A DNA stretch of 64,000 nucleotides from Dysgonomonadaceae bacterium zrk40 (GCA_016916535.1 CP070276.1:434001-498000), one strand, 5' to 3'. Numbered from the stretch's first letter, positions 38,049 through 47,219 are shown. Notes: a model not told the origin generated them from the sequence alone. A program made the numbers and translations.

Positions 38049-38080
38049 CGGGGGCTTGCGAAAGTCTCCGTTTTTATTTT
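38049..38080 (+). terminator. Terminator after the DUF2807 gene
   Basis: CGGGGGCTT and AAGTCTCCG form a 9-bp stem (two G-T pairs) around GCGA, followed by TTTTTATTTT. The rest of 37996-38291 is AT-rich and shows nothing else, apart from a weak TATACTTG near 38252 that may belong to the next gene. Confidence 0.85.
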
Positions 38081-38291
38081 AAAATTTCCTTGATTATGTT
38101 CTGATATCATAAAATATGAAACGAATAATTCCTATTGGAATTACCCGGTTTAGTGAAAAGCCAATTGATACCCAATAGGTCTTGTCTCCCTGCTTTTTAT
38201 TTTATTCATCATAATTTATATCCAAAGGAGTTGATATTTGAAATAAAAGTGTATACTTGCATATGTTAATGTCAAAAATTATTACCTGATT

Positions 38292-39797
38292 ATGACAAAA
38301 GCTGCAATACTCTCACTGATTCTCATTCTGACTGCCTGCCAACTACAGGAAGAATCCAAAAACCCGCCAATGTTTACCGGTGTGGAATTGGATCAGGGTG
38401 AAAAAGCCATTATTACCGGTAAAATAAGCAACCTTGATGTATATCCGCACGTGAAGTGGCTGGAAATATCACTTCTCGATTTTTATGGGAACGAAACAAA
38501 ACACTCTTCATCTCTTGCCAAAGATGGAATGTTTCGCTTTGAAATTTACCCTATCACCACACGCGAAATATCATTTGTTCCGGTCGAAGATCGTATCATG
38601 ATCGCTCCGGGCGACAGCTTGTATATTGAAAAAGATTTCCGCAACATCACCAATACCGTTTTCAGAGGAACAAACGCCGGGTTGAACAGACACATCAACG
38701 CATTCATGAACCAGTACCTGGGTCGATACAATCAACCGTATGAATTATCATTTACTGATTTCAGGACAGACGCGAAAAAGCAATACGATGAAACTCTTTA
38801 TAAACTTGCCACGTTTGAACAGGAACACAACACATCGCAAACGTTTCACAAATGGGCGAAAAAACAGGTTGCTCTGGATTATTACTACTCGTTGTTCTTA
38901 TTTCCCTATCAACATACAATTCGATCAAAAGAAGAACTGACGGACTATGATCGGGAAATATATTACGATTTTGTGACTGAGTTTGAAAAAGAAGTGGATA
39001 ATACGATGTTGATGGGGAGCTATTTTAAAACGGTAAACATGTTTTCGAGATACATTGTAGAAGATTATCATCCTGAATTCTTTGGTAAAAAAGACGATGT
39101 GACAGTGTGGAATAAAATACTGGAGAAACTCAAATCAAGTTCGAAAAACAACTATCTGTCGCAATTTGCATTTGCAGATTTTTTGAATGCCATGTACCTG
39201 CAAGCCCATAAGACAGAATGGATCGACAGCAACCGGGTCATGATCAACGAAATGATAACCGACAGGTTTCTGCGCACTACGCTTAATAACCAATACAATC
39301 AGGTGAAGGCATTCAATGCCAATCCGCGTATTTATTCAGATGCCGTTTTAGGGAATAATGCCGTTGAACTGAGCGGATCCGGTTCGCAGGTAACCGATTC
39401 ATCCAACATCGTGAAACACATTCTCGACTCCAATCCTGGAAAAGTGGTCTACGTGGATATCGGGGCAACATGGTGTGGACCCTGCATGAAACAAATGCCA
39501 TACAGCAAATTGCTTCACGAGGAGCTGGCCGATAAACCGGTTACGTTTGTCTACTTGTGGCTGGACGGTGAGCAGGAACAGGCAAAAAGAAAAATAGCAA
39601 GTCTCCATCTTCCGGGTGTTCATGTAGCCCTGACCGATAAGGAATGGCAAGACATCATGAAGCGCTTTAACACAAGAAGCAGTATTCCTTATTATCTTCT
39701 ATTCGATCAAAAAGGCGTAATGGTGGATTTTGGTCTCCATCTAAGTCCGGGCAGTTCCTCCACAAAAGAATCGATTCAGAAATTATTAACTGATTGA
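38292..39797 (+). CDS. TlpA-like thioredoxin-domain lipoprotein
   Basis: A 501-residue exported lipoprotein (LILILTACQ, lipid cysteine at about 16). The long middle part (about 30-355) is a helical/beta region seen in Bacteroidota TlpA-like proteins. The C-terminal domain (about 360-500) is thioredoxin-like, with active-site WCGPC in YVDIGATWCGPCMKQMPY and the cis-proline region SSIPYYLLFD. It is probably a periplasmic thiol-disulfide oxidoreductase. Base composition is clearly more AT-rich than the flanking genes, and it sits next to an insertion sequence, so it may have been acquired. Confidence 0.85.
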   Translation: MTKAAILSLILILTACQLQEESKNPPMFTGVELDQGEKAIITGKISNLDVYPHVKWLEISLLDFYGNETKHSSSLAKDGMFRFEIYPITTREISFVPVEDRIMIAPGDSLYIEKDFRNITNTVFRGTNAGLNRHINAFMNQYLGRYNQPYELSFTDFRTDAKKQYDETLYKLATFEQEHNTSQTFHKWAKKQVALDYYYSLFLFPYQHTIRSKEELTDYDREIYYDFVTEFEKEVDNTMLMGSYFKTVNMFSRYIVEDYHPEFFGKKDDVTVWNKILEKLKSSSKNNYLSQFAFADFLNAMYLQAHKTEWIDSNRVMINEMITDRFLRTTLNNQYNQVKAFNANPRIYSDAVLGNNAVELSGSGSQVTDSSNIVKHILDSNPGKVVYVDIGATWCGPCMKQMPYSKLLHEELADKPVTFVYLWLDGEQEQAKRKIASLHLPGVHVALTDKEWQDIMKRFNTRSSIPYYLLFDQKGVMVDFGLHLSPGSSSTKESIQKLLTD

Positions 39798-39810
39798 TTT
39801 CTTTTAAAGC

Positions 39811-40689
39811 TTATTCTTTCATCATCTCGATATCGCGCAGCCAGGAGAGCACCCTGAAGGGCCACTCGTTCACTGTGTGGCCGGTGTTGCGCAACCCGTA
39901 ACCATGCCCACCGGAGGGATAGAGGTGCAGCGCGGCTGGTACGTTTGCCTCTTTGAGGGCGTAATAATAAAACAGGCTACTGTTGATATAATTCTTATCG
40001 TCCTGCGTCTGGATCAGAATGGTAGGAGGTGTATTGGCATCAACTTTCAGCTCGGGGGCGATTGAGAAATGTTCACCGGAGAGATAGGCCGGGTAGACCA
40101 AGATGGTGAAGTCGGGACGGAGACTGACCTCGTCAAAGGCATCCACTTTGGGATAGGTGCGCTCTGTATAGTTCGTGCTGGCCACGGCGGAGAGGTGTGC
40201 ACCCGCCGAAAAGCCCATTACGCCAATCCTGTTTGCATCAATCCCCCACTCCTCAGCATGTGCACGGGTGTAGGCGATGGCTCGCTGCAGGTCCTGCAAA
40301 GGAGCGGCATGTTTCTCCAACCCCTCACGACGCGGCACACGGTATTTCACCAGCACACAGTTGATGCCGAAGCTATTGAATCGTTTGCATATCTCAGACC
40401 CTTCCAGATTGTAAGCAAGAATATTGTATGCCCCACCAGGGTTCACAACAATCGTCACACCACTATTCCTGTCGGCGGGTGCCGGATAGAACGTAAGGGT
40501 TGGTTCATCCACATTGCTGATGCGCAGCACCGGACAGCCGGCAACCTTCTTGCCGCTCAGGTCGTCCAGCTGTTTCAACTTCACCGTTTCACCGGGAGCA
40601 CCATTGGGGAACAGTAACACAGGCTGTTCCTGCGATTGAACTACCAGGGTTGAAAGCAAAAAGAAAAGAAGTAAAGCAATATGTCGCAT
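39811..40689 (-). CDS. Exported alpha/beta-hydrolase (esterase/lipase)
   Basis: A 292-residue exported hydrolase with a signal peptide (about 1-19, ending VVQSQ). Features are an oxyanion-hole-like NPGGAYNIL (about 79-87), the nucleophile elbow GVMGFSAGAH (GxSxG, about 156-165), the acid region TQDDKNYINSSLFYYYALKEANVPA, and the late GGHGYGLRN histidine. This is the pattern of the BD-FAE/acetyl-xylan-esterase-like branch used on plant or host glycans. Start at ATG 40689; a -7 box at 40732-40739 excludes a longer start at 40779. No polysaccharide-degradation genes are adjacent. Confidence 0.86.
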   Translation of the reverse strand: MRHIALLLFFLLSTLVVQSQEQPVLLFPNGAPGETVKLKQLDDLSGKKVAGCPVLRISNVDEPTLTFYPAPADRNSGVTIVVNPGGAYNILAYNLEGSEICKRFNSFGINCVLVKYRVPRREGLEKHAAPLQDLQRAIAYTRAHAEEWGIDANRIGVMGFSAGAHLSAVASTNYTERTYPKVDAFDEVSLRPDFTILVYPAYLSGEHFSIAPELKVDANTPPTILIQTQDDKNYINSSLFYYYALKEANVPAALHLYPSGGHGYGLRNTGHTVNEWPFRVLSWLRDIEMMKE

Positions 40690-40731
40690 AATTTCAAAAT
40701 TTCCACCCAACGATTGAGTGAGTATCGGGTA

Positions 40732-40739
40732 CAAATATA
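40732..40739 (-). promoter_or_regulatory. Promoter -7 box for the esterase
   Basis: TATATTTG on the minus strand, exact TAnnTTTG match, 42 bp upstream of the chosen start; it decides the start. Confidence 0.68.
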
Positions 40740-40845
40740 ATACTTTTAACCATTCACGTATACATTGATGATTTGCCATCCCTTCATCTAGCTCGTAGAA
40801 GCCTCACCCTTCGTATCAAACTGACAATATGGAGTTATTACATAA

Positions 40846-42156
40846 CTGTCCGGAGAAATTTTACCATAATGAAAGTTGATCAACGTGCTCTGCCTCCGGA
40901 GCATTAACACAGAGCGTAGGTTGATTGAATATATCACGGATATTTCCTCTTTTGAAGAGGATCTGTCCGATAGAGTTTGAGATTGTATGAAGACTTGGTT
41001 CCAACATAAATCGCTTCTTTGCTATGATAAGCAAAAGATAATCACATATGGCAATCCATATCTGTGTGAAAACTGCATTCATAGAGGTACCATAGAAGAT
41101 TTTAACATGGAGGTGCTGCTTTATCCATTTGAAAAACAGTTCAATTTGCCATCTTTCCCTATACAGATCGGCGATTGTCAGTGCCTCCAGCTGGAAGTTG
41201 TTAGACAAGAATCTATATACGACACCGGTGCTGAATCTTCATATATGACGAGCCTGAGAGTGTCGGGGTACTTGCTGGAGGTCTTTACGGCCGTCAGTCG
41301 TATCGTTTGATCAGAGATCAGGCCTGCATCCGGGTCAACTTTCCTACGTCCAAGGATCTCATATACCATGTTGTCTTTTGCCCTGGTGACAAAGTAGGCA
41401 TTCTTGAGATGAAAGTGCTTGTAAAGTGCATCAAACTTCACATATCCTTTGTCCATCAGGTAGAACGCGTTAGGCTCTACGGGGATTTTGTCCATGATCT
41501 TCGAATCGTGAACCCGACCGTCAGTAAGACGGACGAATGTCGGAATAGAGCCTCTGAGATCCATCAGCGTATGCATTTTGAACGCACCTCTACCATGATG
41601 GAAAGTGGCCCATGGGCAAAGTTTGAGACACAATTCGATGGTACTGCTGTCAAAGGCATAAACCATCTCGTCAAGATCGACACGAAGCTTCTGGTTGGCA
41701 TAAAGTTTCTTTGCCTCACGTATCAAAACTTGAGCAAAGTCCTGATAAATATGCCAATTCTTCTTCTCATTAGCTTCTGCAAGCGTGGACCTGGGCATTG
41801 CCTTGAGCCCAGATCTGTAGAGGTCCTGAGTGCAGAGGTTGAGGGTTATTTCAATGTCTCTCAGGCCGGAACGGTCGGTGAACTGGGCAAAGCTCATCAC
41901 CATGAACTGATCACGGCATTTGAACTTTATAGAGTGTCTGTCGCCCTTGTAGTGGTCGACACATTTCTCAAACTCATATTCATTAACAAGAGACATAATT
42001 TGTGCAAAGATTGTTTTTCCTTTATTCATAGCCTGCAGAATGTGGCTCAAATGCCGATTCACAAAACTATGATTTCTAATCGAAAAAAAATTTTATCCTT
42101 GTAATATATTGAAATTTAAATTAATAAACCATGTCTGAGAATTTTTCTCCGGACAG
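40846..42156 (-). mobile_element. IS4-family element with frameshifted transposase
   Basis: Bounded by inverted repeats CTGTCCGGAGAAA at 40846-40858 and its complement ending at 42156, for a length near 1.3 kb. No clear target-site duplication is visible. A further GTCC/GGAC palindrome (42187-42202) lies just outside on the right and might be the true end or a remnant. It carries one transposase gene broken by a frameshift. Confidence 0.8.
40861..42062 (-). pseudogene. Frameshifted IS4-family transposase (DUF4372 plus DDE)
   Basis: Two overlapping pieces make one transposase of about 400 residues. The first (42062 to 41178, 294 residues) has the N-terminal DUF4372-like domain (IFAQIMSLVNEYEFEKCV and MSFAQFTDRSGLRDIE) and the first two catalytic aspartates (VYAFDSSTIELC, YLMDKGYVKFD). 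The second frame (to 40861) continues YRFLSNNFQLEALTIADLYRERWQIELFFKWIKQHL, with the catalytic glutamate. The frames join cleanly if one base is added near 41220-41232, so a one-base deletion is likely. Each piece lacks part of the DDE triad. Programmed frameshifting is not usual for this family. Confidence 0.82.
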
Positions 42157-42361
42157 CAATGATAAACATTATACAAGCAATTAACTTGTCCTTAACCGGA
42201 CACTAGTGATGTTAAACAATGAAAGACGTCGGGAGTTGGTCATCAAGCATGTTCATAGTTTCTATAATTTTCAGGAAACTAGACAGCATCTGTTTGTTCA
42301 TTATTTTTTAAGGGACAGAATCTGGTAGTTCGCCTGGCTATATTTCATGAACTTCAAAATT

Positions 42362-42385
42362 ATCCTTGGTGCCCCCACCAAGGAT
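42362..42385. repeat. Perfect hairpin upstream of rlmN
   Basis: ATCCTTGGTG, loop CCCC, CACCAAGGAT: a 10-bp perfect stem. No T-run follows on either strand (a GATGAAGATGATAATGATGAAGG purine-rich stretch follows), so it is not a simple terminator. Confidence 0.8.
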
Positions 42386-42423
42386 GATGAAGATGATAAT
42401 GATGAAGGTCTTCCTCGGAACAG

Positions 42424-42478
42424 GTTCTAATCTCGTTCTAATCTCGTTCTAATATGGTTCTAATATGGTTCTAATAGC
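42424..42478 (+). repeat. Five 11-bp tandem repeats upstream of rlmN
   Basis: GTTCTAATCTC twice, GTTCTAATATG twice, then GTTCTAATAGC: five exact 11-bp steps. The constant part is GTTCTAAT and only the last three bases vary. It lies in the 518-bp gene-free stretch (42157-42674) between the insertion sequence and rlmN, which otherwise holds the hairpin at 42362-42385 and the rlmN promoter box. Confidence 0.9.
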
Positions 42479-42642
42479 TTAGACCCAGATCAGAGTTATA
42501 TCAGACTCAGTTTAGGTCAAAATCAATCGGAAAAGAGGAGTTGAAGATGCTCGTGAATCCCTGAAGAATCATTGCGATTGTGATGGCAATGAAACTATTT
42601 TACTCTTTTACATTACGATGCTTCATTTTACCAAATACTCCG

Positions 42643-42650
42643 TATCTTTG
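42643..42650 (+). promoter_or_regulatory. Promoter -7 box for rlmN
   Basis: TATCTTTG, exact TAnnTTTG match, 24 bp upstream of ATG 42675. It excludes the longer start at 42618. Confidence 0.7.
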
Positions 42651-42674
42651 CACCATCAATTACAATTACAGCAA

Positions 42675-43703
42675 ATGGAGCCAAAACAGACCCTGCTCGG
42701 CATGACGCTCGCCGAAATCACCGAAAGCGTCACGGAACTGAATCTTCCCAAGTTTACCGCCAAACAGATTGCCGACTGGGTTTACCTGAAACGGGTGAAG
42801 ACCATTGACGAGATGACAAACATATCCCTGAAAAACAGGGAACTGCTGACCGAGAGGTTCGATGTGGGCCGCTCGGAGCCGCTCGACATCAAGACATCGG
42901 TCGACGGCACCCGCAAGATGTTGTTCAAAACTGCCGGTGGCAAGTTCATCGAGACGGTCACCATCCCCGAGGACGACCGCCTCACCATCTGCGTCTCCTC
43001 ACAGGTGGGCTGCCGCATGAACTGCGACTTCTGCATGACCGGCAAGCAGGGCTTCCACGACAACCTCACCGCCGGGGAGATTCTCAACCAGGTCTACTCG
43101 GTACCCGACTCGGAGCAGATCACCAACCTGGTCTTCATGGGCATGGGAGAGCCACTCGACAACTGGAAACAGGTAAAGAAGGCTTCGGAGCTGCTGATGG
43201 CCGACTATGGCCTGGCATGGAGCCCCAAGCGGATCACCCTTTCCACCATCGGCCTCACCGCCAACCTGAAACGGTTCCTCGAGGAGAGCAAGTGCCACCT
43301 GGCCGTCAGCCTCCACAACCCGATCCCGGAAGAGCGACAGGCCATCATGCCAATCGAGCGGACGGCTCCAGCCGCCTCGGTGATCAGCCTCCTGCGCGAG
43401 CACGACTGGAGCCACCAGCGCCGACTCTCGTTTGAGTACATCATGTTCGACGGGGTCAACGACACACTGCTCTACGCGCGCGAGCTGACCAAGCTGCTGG
43501 CCGGCCTCGACTGCCGCATCAATCTGATCCGCTTCCACGTGATCCCGATGAGCAACCTGAAGCCTTCCACCGAACAGAACATGATTAAGTTCCGCGATTT
43601 CCTCACCGCCAAGGGGTTCATCAGCACCATTCGTGCATCCAGGGGTGAGGACATCTTCGCCGCCTGCGGCATGCTCTCCACCGCTAAAATCGGAAAAAGC
43701 TGA
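42675..43703 (+). CDS. rlmN: Dual-specificity 23S rRNA/tRNA m2A methyltransferase RlmN
   Basis: Radical-SAM enzyme that methylates A2503 of 23S rRNA and A37 of some tRNAs. The 342-residue protein has the cluster-binding CRMNCDFCMTG (C-x3-C-x2-C, about 112-122), the FMGMGEPLDNW motif near 153, and the late GEDIFAACGML segment with the methyl-carrying cysteine. The EFxxxQ-equivalent N-terminal domain is present. Start at ATG 42675, giving MEPKQTLLGMTLAEI. It begins a series with the DUF4837 lipoprotein and pdxA, but each downstream gene has a spacer, and DUF4837 has its own promoter box. Confidence 0.95.
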   Translation: MEPKQTLLGMTLAEITESVTELNLPKFTAKQIADWVYLKRVKTIDEMTNISLKNRELLTERFDVGRSEPLDIKTSVDGTRKMLFKTAGGKFIETVTIPEDDRLTICVSSQVGCRMNCDFCMTGKQGFHDNLTAGEILNQVYSVPDSEQITNLVFMGMGEPLDNWKQVKKASELLMADYGLAWSPKRITLSTIGLTANLKRFLEESKCHLAVSLHNPIPEERQAIMPIERTAPAASVISLLREHDWSHQRRLSFEYIMFDGVNDTLLYARELTKLLAGLDCRINLIRFHVIPMSNLKPSTEQNMIKFRDFLTAKGFISTIRASRGEDIFAACGMLSTAKIGKS

Positions 43704-43734
43704 TGCTAACATTTCATTTCCACCCAAATAATTG

Positions 43735-43742
43735 TATATTTG
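43735..43742 (+). promoter_or_regulatory. Promoter -7 box for the DUF4837 gene
   Basis: TATATTTG, exact TAnnTTTG match, 44 bp upstream of the ATG at 43787. Confidence 0.68.
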
Positions 43743-43786
43743 CTTGATGAATGTGCCACCGCACGACTCCTAAAAATAGAAAACTT

Positions 43787-44785
43787 ATGAAACATGTAGT
43801 TATTGCCCTCAGTTTCATCACATCCCTGCTCCTGTCATCGTGTGACACGGCAGGCAGTTTCATGAACGCATCCGGATCGGCCAACGAGGTGCTGGTGGTG
43901 ATGGATGACACCTTGTGGGAAGGGGAGGCCGGCAGCGCGCTCTTCGACGTGCTCAACAGCAACGCGAAGGGACTGCCGCAACCGGAAGCCAACTTCAACA
44001 TCATTCAGATTGCTCCGGAGAACTTCACCCGCACCATTCGCATGGCGCGCAACGTGATCACCCCCGACATCTCCAACATCTACAGCAGCTCCAAGTTCAC
44101 GGCCGACATCGACAAGTATGCCACCGGCCAGGTGATCATGACAATCCAGTCGCCTGACACCGCCGCCTTCGCCGCCTTCGTCACCGAGAACAGCCAGAGC
44201 ATCATCGACTATTTCGTCACCAAGGAGCTGGAACGCAACGGCAAGTTTCTGAAACAGCAGATCTCCGAGCCGCTCTCGCGTGCACAACAGATGTTCGGCA
44301 TCAACATCCATCTTCCCAAGGGACTGACCAACGTGACCGAGCACCCCAACTTCTACTGGGCCACCAACAACGCGCCACAGGGCCGCAAGGATGTCGTCAT
44401 CTACCAGTTCCCCTACACCACCGAAACCGTCTTCGAGAAGGACTCGCTGATCGCCATCCGCAACCGCACGCTGGGAGAGTACATCAAGGGCTCCTTCGAC
44501 TCCAAGATGACCACCGCCGCGATCTACCCACCCGACTACCGCCGCATTGAGGTGGATGGCATCTTCCGTGCCGAGCTGCGCGGCCTCTGGGAGATGACCA
44601 CCGACATGATGGGAGGCCCCTTCGTGATGCAGGCGTTCGTGAACGACAACACCGGGATGGTGGTGGTGGTAGAGACATATGTCTATGCTCCGGAGAGCAA
44701 CAAGCGCAACCTGATGCGCAACCTGGAGGCTACCTTCTACACCATCAGCCTTCCGCAGCACGAGGGTGTGGAGATCGTCTCGTAG
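43787..44785 (+). CDS. DUF4837-family lipoprotein
   Basis: A 332-residue exported lipoprotein with a clear lipobox (LLLSSC, lipid cysteine at about 19). The mature protein starts TAGSFMNASGSANEVLVVMDD and has no recognised catalytic motif. Segments VIMTIQSPDTAAFAAFV, INIHLPKGLTN and RGLWEMTTDMMGGPFVMQAFVND are family-like. DUF4837 proteins are found in Bacteroidota beside rlmN and pdxA; function is unknown. Start at ATG 43787, where the signal peptide begins. pdxA follows after 35 bp. Confidence 0.78.
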   Translation: MKHVVIALSFITSLLLSSCDTAGSFMNASGSANEVLVVMDDTLWEGEAGSALFDVLNSNAKGLPQPEANFNIIQIAPENFTRTIRMARNVITPDISNIYSSSKFTADIDKYATGQVIMTIQSPDTAAFAAFVTENSQSIIDYFVTKELERNGKFLKQQISEPLSRAQQMFGINIHLPKGLTNVTEHPNFYWATNNAPQGRKDVVIYQFPYTTETVFEKDSLIAIRNRTLGEYIKGSFDSKMTTAAIYPPDYRRIEVDGIFRAELRGLWEMTTDMMGGPFVMQAFVNDNTGMVVVVETYVYAPESNKRNLMRNLEATFYTISLPQHEGVEIVS

Positions 44786-44820
44786 CATCATTTTTTTACA
44801 CGTAGGATAAAAAGATATAC

Positions 44821-45912
44821 ATGTCAGATAGTTTGAAAGTGGGCATCACCCATGGTGATGTCAATGGTATTGGATACGAGATCCTGTTGAAGACCTTCTC
44901 CGACGCACGGATGCTCGAACTCTGTCAGCCGGTGATCTACGGATCCTCCCGGTCGGCATCATGGCACCGCAAGGCGTTCGACGGCGAAGCGGTCAACTTC
45001 CACATCATCTCCCGTGCCGAAGAGGCTCAGGAGGGAAAGGTGAACCTGGTGAACTGCGTGAAGGAGGAGATCCGCATCGAGTTGGGCACGGCAACAGCCG
45101 AGGCGGGAGAGTCGGCCTACATCGCGCTCGACCAGGCCACACGCGACCTGGAGGAGGGTAAGATAGACCTGCTGGTCACCCTGCCCATCAACAAGGATAC
45201 CATCCAGAACGATCAGTTCCGCTTCCCCGGACATACCGAGTTCCTGGAAGAACGCTTTGCCAAAAAGGGTGAGAAGGCGATGATGATCCTGGCATCGGAG
45301 ATGATGAAGGTTGCACTGGTGACCACCCACCTCCCCCTCTCGGAGGTGCCCGGGCGTCTCACCAAGGAGGGGATCCTGGAGCAGCTGAAGGCGCTCGATC
45401 ACACCCTGAAGCGCGACTACCTCATAGAGCTGCCCCGCATCGCTGTGCTGGGCCTCAACCCCCATGCCGGTGAGAACGGGCTGCTGGGTAAAGAGGAGCT
45501 GGAGATCATCGCCCCGGCGGTGAAGGAGGCGCAGGACCAGTGGATTCTCTGTGGCGGCCCCTACCCTGCCGACGGCTTCTTCGGTTCGGGACGCTTCAAG
45601 CAGTTCGATGCCATCCTGGCGATGTACCACGACCAGGGGCTGATACCCTTCAAGACACTCGCCATGGAGGGGGGTGTCAACTTCACCGCGGGCCTCCCCA
45701 TCGTGCGCACCTCACCCGATCATGGCACCGCGTACGACATTGCCGGCAAGAACCAGGCCTCGGAGGAGTCGTTCCGCCAGGCTATCTACATGGCCATCGA
45801 CATCTATCGCAACCGTCAGTTCTACGACGAGGCGCGGAAGAACCCGCTGAAGAAGATGTTCTTCGACCGCGGTCGCGACGACGAGAAGATAGACCTGACG
45901 AAAGAGGAGTAA
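44821..45912 (+). CDS. pdxA: 4-hydroxythreonine-4-phosphate dehydrogenase
   Basis: Oxidises 4-phosphohydroxy-L-threonine in the DXP-dependent pyridoxal phosphate pathway. The 363-residue protein has the N-terminal VGITHGDVNGIGYEI, the LVTLPINKDTIQ segment, metal-binding histidines in FRFPGHTEFLEE (about 137), ATTHLPLSE-like ALVTTHLPLSEVP, and AMYHDQGLIPFK (about 265) plus VRTSPDHGTAYDIAGK near 298. It is a few tens of residues longer than the typical 330-residue enzyme, with the extra length in the C-terminal region. It is followed by a bidirectional terminator shared with ilvC. Confidence 0.94.
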   Translation: MSDSLKVGITHGDVNGIGYEILLKTFSDARMLELCQPVIYGSSRSASWHRKAFDGEAVNFHIISRAEEAQEGKVNLVNCVKEEIRIELGTATAEAGESAYIALDQATRDLEEGKIDLLVTLPINKDTIQNDQFRFPGHTEFLEERFAKKGEKAMMILASEMMKVALVTTHLPLSEVPGRLTKEGILEQLKALDHTLKRDYLIELPRIAVLGLNPHAGENGLLGKEELEIIAPAVKEAQDQWILCGGPYPADGFFGSGRFKQFDAILAMYHDQGLIPFKTLAMEGGVNFTAGLPIVRTSPDHGTAYDIAGKNQASEESFRQAIYMAIDIYRNRQFYDEARKNPLKKMFFDRGRDDEKIDLTKEE

Positions 45913-45951
45913 GGGACAATCAATTTTTTAACAGGTTCCAGTTCCGGCTAC

Positions 45952-45992
45952 AAAAAAAGAGACGAAGCGTTAAATCTTCGTCTCTTTTTTTT
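45952..45992. terminator. Bidirectional terminator between pdxA and ilvC
   Basis: AAAAAAAGAGACGAAG (45952-45967), an 8-nt loop and CTTCGTCTCTTTTTTT make a 9-bp GC-containing stem with A/T runs on both sides. It can end pdxA on the plus strand and the whole ilv-leu operon on the minus strand. Confidence 0.93.
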
Positions 45993-46011
45993 AAGATGGA
46001 ATAGGTTCGGC

Positions 46012-47058
46012 TCAGTTGTTCTCCGGCCGCAACTTACGCACCACGGCGCCGGTCTGCCACATTTCGCTCTCACGAAGAGCTTTCAATTCTTCTTCCAGCT
46101 TCACGCGATAGTCGCTCTGTGAGTTGCTGTCGATGGAGCGCTGTGCCTCATTACCACTGGCAACCTCCTTGTAGAGCTTCTCGAATACCGGTTTGGTAGC
46201 ATCATGGAAGGGACCCATCCAGTCAAGGGCACCCCGCTGTGCGGTAGTAGAGCAGTTGGCGTACATCCAGTCCATTCCCTTCTCGGCGAAGAGCGGCATG
46301 AGCGACTGTGTCAACTCCTCTACCGTTTCGTTGAACGCCTCCGAGGGGGTGTGCCCGTTGGCACGCAGCACCTCATACTGTGCCAACAGCAATCCTTGGA
46401 TGGCACCCATCAGCGTACCACGTTCACCGGTCAGGTCGGAGTAGACCTCCCGCTTGAAGGTGGTCTCGAACAGGTATCCCGATCCCACGCCGATTCCGAG
46501 TGATACCACCCGTTCGTAGGCCTTGCCGGTAGCATCCTGGAAGATGGCATAGCTGGAATTGAGGCCACGTCCCTCGAGGAACATACGGCGAAGGCTGGTG
46601 CCCGATCCCTTGGGGGCCACCAGGATCACATCCACATCGGCGGGCGGCACGATGCCGGTACGCTCCTTGTAGGTGATTCCGAAGCCGTGGGAGAAGTAAA
46701 GTGCCTTGCCGGGCGTCAGGTGCTTCTTCACCGTGGGCCAGAGCGCAATCTGTGCCGCATCAGAAAGCAGGTATTGAATCACGGTGCCCTTCTCGCAGGC
46801 CTCTTCAATATCGAAGAGCGTCTCACCGGGGACCCATCCATCGGCCACTGCCTTGTCCCACGACTTGCTGTTCTTCCGTTGCCCCACGATCACGTTGAAG
46901 CCGTTGTCACGCAGGTTGAGCGACTGCCCCGGGCCCTGCACACCGTAACCGATCACTGCGATCGTCTCATCTTTCATCACCTGCTGAGCCTTGCTCAACG
47001 GAAACTCATCGCGGGTCACTACATTCTCTTCGACTCCGCCAAAATTCATTTTTGCCAT
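46012..47058 (-). CDS. ilvC: Ketol-acid reductoisomerase
   Basis: Converts acetolactate or acetohydroxybutyrate to the dihydroxy acids for valine, leucine and isoleucine. The 348-residue protein has the Rossmann motif AVIGYGVQGPGQ (about 31-42), the cofactor loop GQRKNSKSWDKA, VAPKGSGTSLRRMFLEGRG with the active-site region, and the knotted C-terminal domain with ERGTLMGAIQGL and the metal-binding glutamates (TVEELTQSLMP). Start at ATG 47058 (MAKMNFGGVEENV); the frame is open nine codons further. It is the last gene of the ilv-leu operon; a 161-bp spacer with heptamer repeats separates it from ilvN. Confidence 0.95.
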   Translation of the reverse strand: MAKMNFGGVEENVVTRDEFPLSKAQQVMKDETIAVIGYGVQGPGQSLNLRDNGFNVIVGQRKNSKSWDKAVADGWVPGETLFDIEEACEKGTVIQYLLSDAAQIALWPTVKKHLTPGKALYFSHGFGITYKERTGIVPPADVDVILVAPKGSGTSLRRMFLEGRGLNSSYAIFQDATGKAYERVVSLGIGVGSGYLFETTFKREVYSDLTGERGTLMGAIQGLLLAQYEVLRANGHTPSEAFNETVEELTQSLMPLFAEKGMDWMYANCSTTAQRGALDWMGPFHDATKPVFEKLYKEVASGNEAQRSIDSNSQSDYRVKLEEELKALRESEMWQTGAVVRKLRPENN

Positions 47059-47132
47059 ATTATTTATCTGATCTTTGTGCCTCACCGGCCTCCTCTTACC
47101 GGGGAGTTTCCGGATTGGCGAGTTAATTTTTT

Positions 47133-47212
47133 TTATCAGTTGTCAGGGATCAGTTGTCAGTTTCATACTTGAACCATGAACCTCAAACTAAGAACCATGA
47201 ACCATGAACTAA
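47133..47212. repeat. Two 7-bp repeat series in the ilvN-ilvC spacer
   Basis: Series one at 47133-47160: TTATCAG, TTGTCAG, GGATCAG, TTGTCAG. Series two at 47171-47212: GAACCAT, GAACCTC, AAACTAA, GAACCAT, GAACCAT, GAACTAA. Both keep a strict 7-bp step. Confidence 0.85.
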
Positions 47213-47219
47213 GAACATA

